The notes beneath the pieces are model-generated. The model did not search any database. It saw nothing but the letters and a program-made list of their open reading frames with translations, and had not been told where the DNA came from. Shown here piece after piece: positions 61,446 through 64,000 of a stretch of DNA of 64,000 bases. The first letter of the stretch is position 1, and every line of letters begins with the position of its first letter. Location: NCBI RefSeq assembly GCF_014764305.1, contig NZ_CP061703.1, forward strand, positions 1,518,800 through 1,582,799. Reading direction: 5' to 3'. The position numbers were made by a program, and so were the translations under genes. The DNA is from Mesoflavibacter profundi (lineage in GTDB: Bacteria > Bacteroidota > Bacteroidia > Flavobacteriales > Flavobacteriaceae).

Positions 61446-64000
61446 ATGAAAAAGAAACTCACTGCTATTCTAATTTTTGTTTTAGGCTTGTTTTTAATAA
61501 CTAATTATTTTGAAAATAATTCAATTTCAAAAGAGTCTAATCAAATTCGAAATTTACACTCTCAAAACTTAAAACAAAGTCCATTCAATTCTACTTTAGA
61601 ACTAAGTAAAACAGAAAGAAAAGCTAAAGGATTAACTCCAAATAAATTTTACGAACAGGAGTGGAATCTAACTATGAATCCTGTAACAGGAAGACCTACT
61701 ACCGAAAAACTACAGTTTCTTAGAGATAGTATTATAAAACTAAAAAAATCGATAATTTTATCTGGAAGAGTACCAGGTGATGCTATGGATAATGGTTGGA
61801 TAGAACGTGGACCAAATAACGTTGGTGGAAGAACTAGAGCAATAATGTTTGATCCCAACGACACAACAAATGAAACTGTATTTGCAGGAGGAGTAAGTGG
61901 TGGACTATGGAAAAATACTAATATTTCAAATCCTAACTCGCAGTGGACAAGAGTAAATATTCCTGAAAATTTAGCAGTTAGTTGTATTGTTGCAGATCCA
62001 AATAATTCAAATACATTTTACGTTGGAACAGGAGAATCTTATGTTGGAGGTGATGTGAATGGTAATGGTGTTTGGAAGTCTAATGATGCTGGATTAACTT
62101 GGGTAAATGTTTTTGGTGGAATAACTGGACCAACAACTTTTGAATCTGCTTCAAATATAACTGTAAACACACCGTCATCAATTGCAGGTGATTACTTATC
62201 ATTTCCTACTACAGCTTTTGGTCCAGAAATCACTTCAGTAATATCAGCAGATATTATACTAGTAGATGATGGTTCAACATTACCAACAGAAGGTTGTAAT
62301 ACTTTAGTTAACACAACAGATTTAGCAGGTAATATTGCACTAATAAGAAGAGCAAATTGTAACTTTACTCAAAAGGTAAAAAATGCACAAAATGCCGGAG
62401 CTTTAGGTGTAATTATGATGAATAATGTTAGTGGTCAACCAATTCCAATGGGAGGAACAGACGACACTATAACAATACCATCAGTCATGATTTCAAAAGA
62501 AGACGGAGATTTAATAGAAGCTGAAATTTTAGGTGGTCAATCTGTAACAGGTGCTTTAAATCCTGCTTCTGGTACGTTTACGGGTAATTTAGTTCCGGGA
62601 ATACAACACATAAATGATATTAAAATTAGAAATAATAATGGTGTTTCAGAGATATACATAGCAGCAGGTGATGGTTTTTATGGATCTGCTAACGCAGCAA
62701 CTTATCTTGGTGGACCAGAATTTGGACTGTATAAGTCTGTAGATAATGGAAATAATTGGTCTGAAGTAAATCTACCAACATTAAATTCTGGATTAAAAAT
62801 ATGTCCTAATGATATAGAAATAGGATCTGATAATAAAATATGGGTTTCTACAATTAATAGTTATGTTTATGGTGAAGGAGGAGGAAGAATTTTGTCTTCT
62901 GTAGATGGTGTTTCTTTCCAAACAGAAGAAATTATTGCAAATGCAGATAGAACTCAAATTGCGGTTTCTAGCTCTAATCCAAATAAAATATATGTTTTAG
63001 CAGAAGGTACTTCAGAGCCAGTTTTAATGTTTAAAACTGAAGATGGTTTTTCAACAATAAATAATATTGCCTTACCTAACGATGCAGACACAGGTATAGC
63101 TGCTAACGATTTTACAAGAGGACAAGCATTTTATGATTTAATGTTAGAAGTAGATCCTAATAATGATAATATTATTTATGCAGGAGGAATAGATTTATTT
63201 AAGTCTTCAAATTCTGGTACATCATGGTTTCAGTTATCTCATTGGTACGGAGGTTTTGGATATCAAGAAGTTCATGCAGACCAACACGCATTGGCTTTTG
63301 GTAATGGAAATTCAAACGTATTAATATTTGGTAACGATGGTGGAGTATATTATTCTAACAACTCAGGTACTAATATAGGCTCAAGAAATAAAGGATTTAA
63401 TACTAGTCAATTTTATACAGTTGGTGTAGCTCCTACAACAGCATTTAATGGAGAAGATTATTTCGCAGGAGGATTACAGGATAATGGTACTCAATTGTTT
63501 ATTAATGCAAATCAAAATGGTGTAGATGATTCTGTAGAAGCTTATGGAGGTGATGGTGCTTACACATTCTTTGATCAAGATAACGACAAATATTTTATAA
63601 GTAATTATGTCTATAACTCTGGAATTAATCTATTTAATTTAGAAACTAATAGCCAGGTCACTATTAATAATGAAAGTGCCTCAAACGGTGCATTTATCAA
63701 TCCACAAGCACTAGATTCAAATTTAGATATACTATATTCTAACTATTCTTCAAACGGAAATGCAATAATTAGAAGGTATTCTGGTATAAAAGCTCAAATT
63801 ACTTTAGCGGCTACCGATTTAACTTATTTTGAGTTTGATTCTACACCAACAGCATTTACAGTGTCTCCATATACGACTAATTCTTCTACATTATTTGTAG
63901 GAACAGTCTTAGGAGATATATTTAAAGTAGAGGAAGCAGATACAGATTTTCAAACTTGGACAGAATTAGAGTTAAATAATTTTATAGTAGGAAGTATTTC
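61446..64000 (+). CDS. Large secreted sortilin/BNR-repeat protein with PA domain (3' part outside window)
   Basis: ATG at 61446; the frame stays open to the window end (851 complete codons). Residues 1-22 are a signal anchor or signal peptide (MKKKLTAILIFVLGLFLITN). Several BNR/sortilin-like beta-propeller repeats follow (GVWKSNDAGLTWVNV; FGLYKSVDNGNNWSEV; LFKSSNSGTSWFQL), with a protease-associated (PA) domain inserted at about 240-370 (GNIALIRRANCNFTQKVKNAQNAGALGVIMMNN). Such architectures are typical of secreted T9SS proteins of Flavobacteria, and a C-terminal sorting domain is expected beyond the window but not seen. Function probably extracellular binding or hydrolysis. Confidence 0.93.
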   Translation, partial: MKKKLTAILIFVLGLFLITNYFENNSISKESNQIRNLHSQNLKQSPFNSTLELSKTERKAKGLTPNKFYEQEWNLTMNPVTGRPTTEKLQFLRDSIIKLKKSIILSGRVPGDAMDNGWIERGPNNVGGRTRAIMFDPNDTTNETVFAGGVSGGLWKNTNISNPNSQWTRVNIPENLAVSCIVADPNNSNTFYVGTGESYVGGDVNGNGVWKSNDAGLTWVNVFGGITGPTTFESASNITVNTPSSIAGDYLSFPTTAFGPEITSVISADIILVDDGSTLPTEGCNTLVNTTDLAGNIALIRRANCNFTQKVKNAQNAGALGVIMMNNVSGQPIPMGGTDDTITIPSVMISKEDGDLIEAEILGGQSVTGALNPASGTFTGNLVPGIQHINDIKIRNNNGVSEIYIAAGDGFYGSANAATYLGGPEFGLYKSVDNGNNWSEVNLPTLNSGLKICPNDIEIGSDNKIWVSTINSYVYGEGGGRILSSVDGVSFQTEEIIANADRTQIAVSSSNPNKIYVLAEGTSEPVLMFKTEDGFSTINNIALPNDADTGIAANDFTRGQAFYDLMLEVDPNNDNIIYAGGIDLFKSSNSGTSWFQLSHWYGGFGYQEVHADQHALAFGNGNSNVLIFGNDGGVYYSNNSGTNIGSRNKGFNTSQFYTVGVAPTTAFNGEDYFAGGLQDNGTQLFINANQNGVDDSVEAYGGDGAYTFFDQDNDKYFISNYVYNSGINLFNLETNSQVTINNESASNGAFINPQALDSNLDILYSNYSSNGNAIIRRYSGIKAQITLAATDLTYFEFDSTPTAFTVSPYTTNSSTLFVGTVLGDIFKVEEADTDFQTWTELELNNFIVGSI

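Noticed and set aside
1-64000. CRISPR arrays, insertion sequences, prophage or integrative elements
   Set aside because: No regular spaced repeats, transposase, integrase or phage genes were found; gene content and base composition look uniform across the window.

Overview
The window reads as a chromosomal segment of a marine-type member of the Flavobacteriaceae (Bacteroidota). The DNA is AT-rich. Promoters carry the Bacteroidota -7 element TAnnTTTG rather than a sigma70 -10 box, and starts rarely have Shine-Dalgarno sequences. Secreted proteins include one with a type IX secretion sorting tail, and lipoproteins and a TonB receptor with a carboxypeptidase-regulatory-like domain are present. 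Many genes belong to families common in Flavobacteriaceae (DUF4286, DUF3109, DUF2200, HTTM, MORN proteins). I cannot name the genus. I see no phage, insertion sequence, integrase, CRISPR array or rRNA operon; the only RNA gene found is tRNA-Leu(CAA).

Layout. 1-5.2 kb: the 5' part of tex on the minus strand, then three plus-strand genes (secreted protein, a large MORN-repeat protein, a membrane protein) ending at a strong two-way terminator. 5.2-16.7 kb: envelope lipoproteins, a secreted protein of unknown function, metG, an LD-carboxypeptidase with yraN, a TlpA-like thioredoxin and mfd. 16.9-21.6 kb: a TerB-like protein facing a compact minus-strand cluster of fbp, a coiled-coil protein, a Roadblock/longin-like protein, a Ras/Rab-like small GTPase and a soluble hybrid histidine kinase. 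21.7-25.3 kb: acetyltransferase, aspartate kinase and a two-domain acyltransferase of the OlsF type. 25.3-40.98 kb: a long minus-strand run of mainly housekeeping genes (mgtE, rsmA, serS, ribF, pth, rplY, prs) with a T9SS metalloprotease and a TPR protein. 41-51 kb: tRNA-Leu, a LacI regulator with an SMP-30 lipoprotein, HupE-like protein, dCMP deaminase, S41 protease, a minimal FAD protein, MarC, DUF3109 and a LytS/LytTR two-component pair. 51-64 kb: RDD protein, OmpA lipoprotein, PiT phosphate transporter, a small MORN-like secreted protein, a TonB receptor with a lipoprotein partner, dgt, and the beginning of a large secreted sortilin/PA-domain protein cut by the window end.

The most interesting items are: (1) the GTPase/Roadblock-like/coiled-coil/hybrid kinase cluster at 17354-20564, a candidate small-GTPase signalling module with non-Ras residues at the two positions that matter most for GTP hydrolysis; (2) an array of 7-bp direct repeats with 11-bp period between the phosphate transporter and a small secreted protein (55170-55348), with the architecture of a PHO box; (3) a palindromic repeat-like sequence lying in frame inside metG (8524-8567). 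None is proven novel by sequence reading alone; the checks are stated with each finding.
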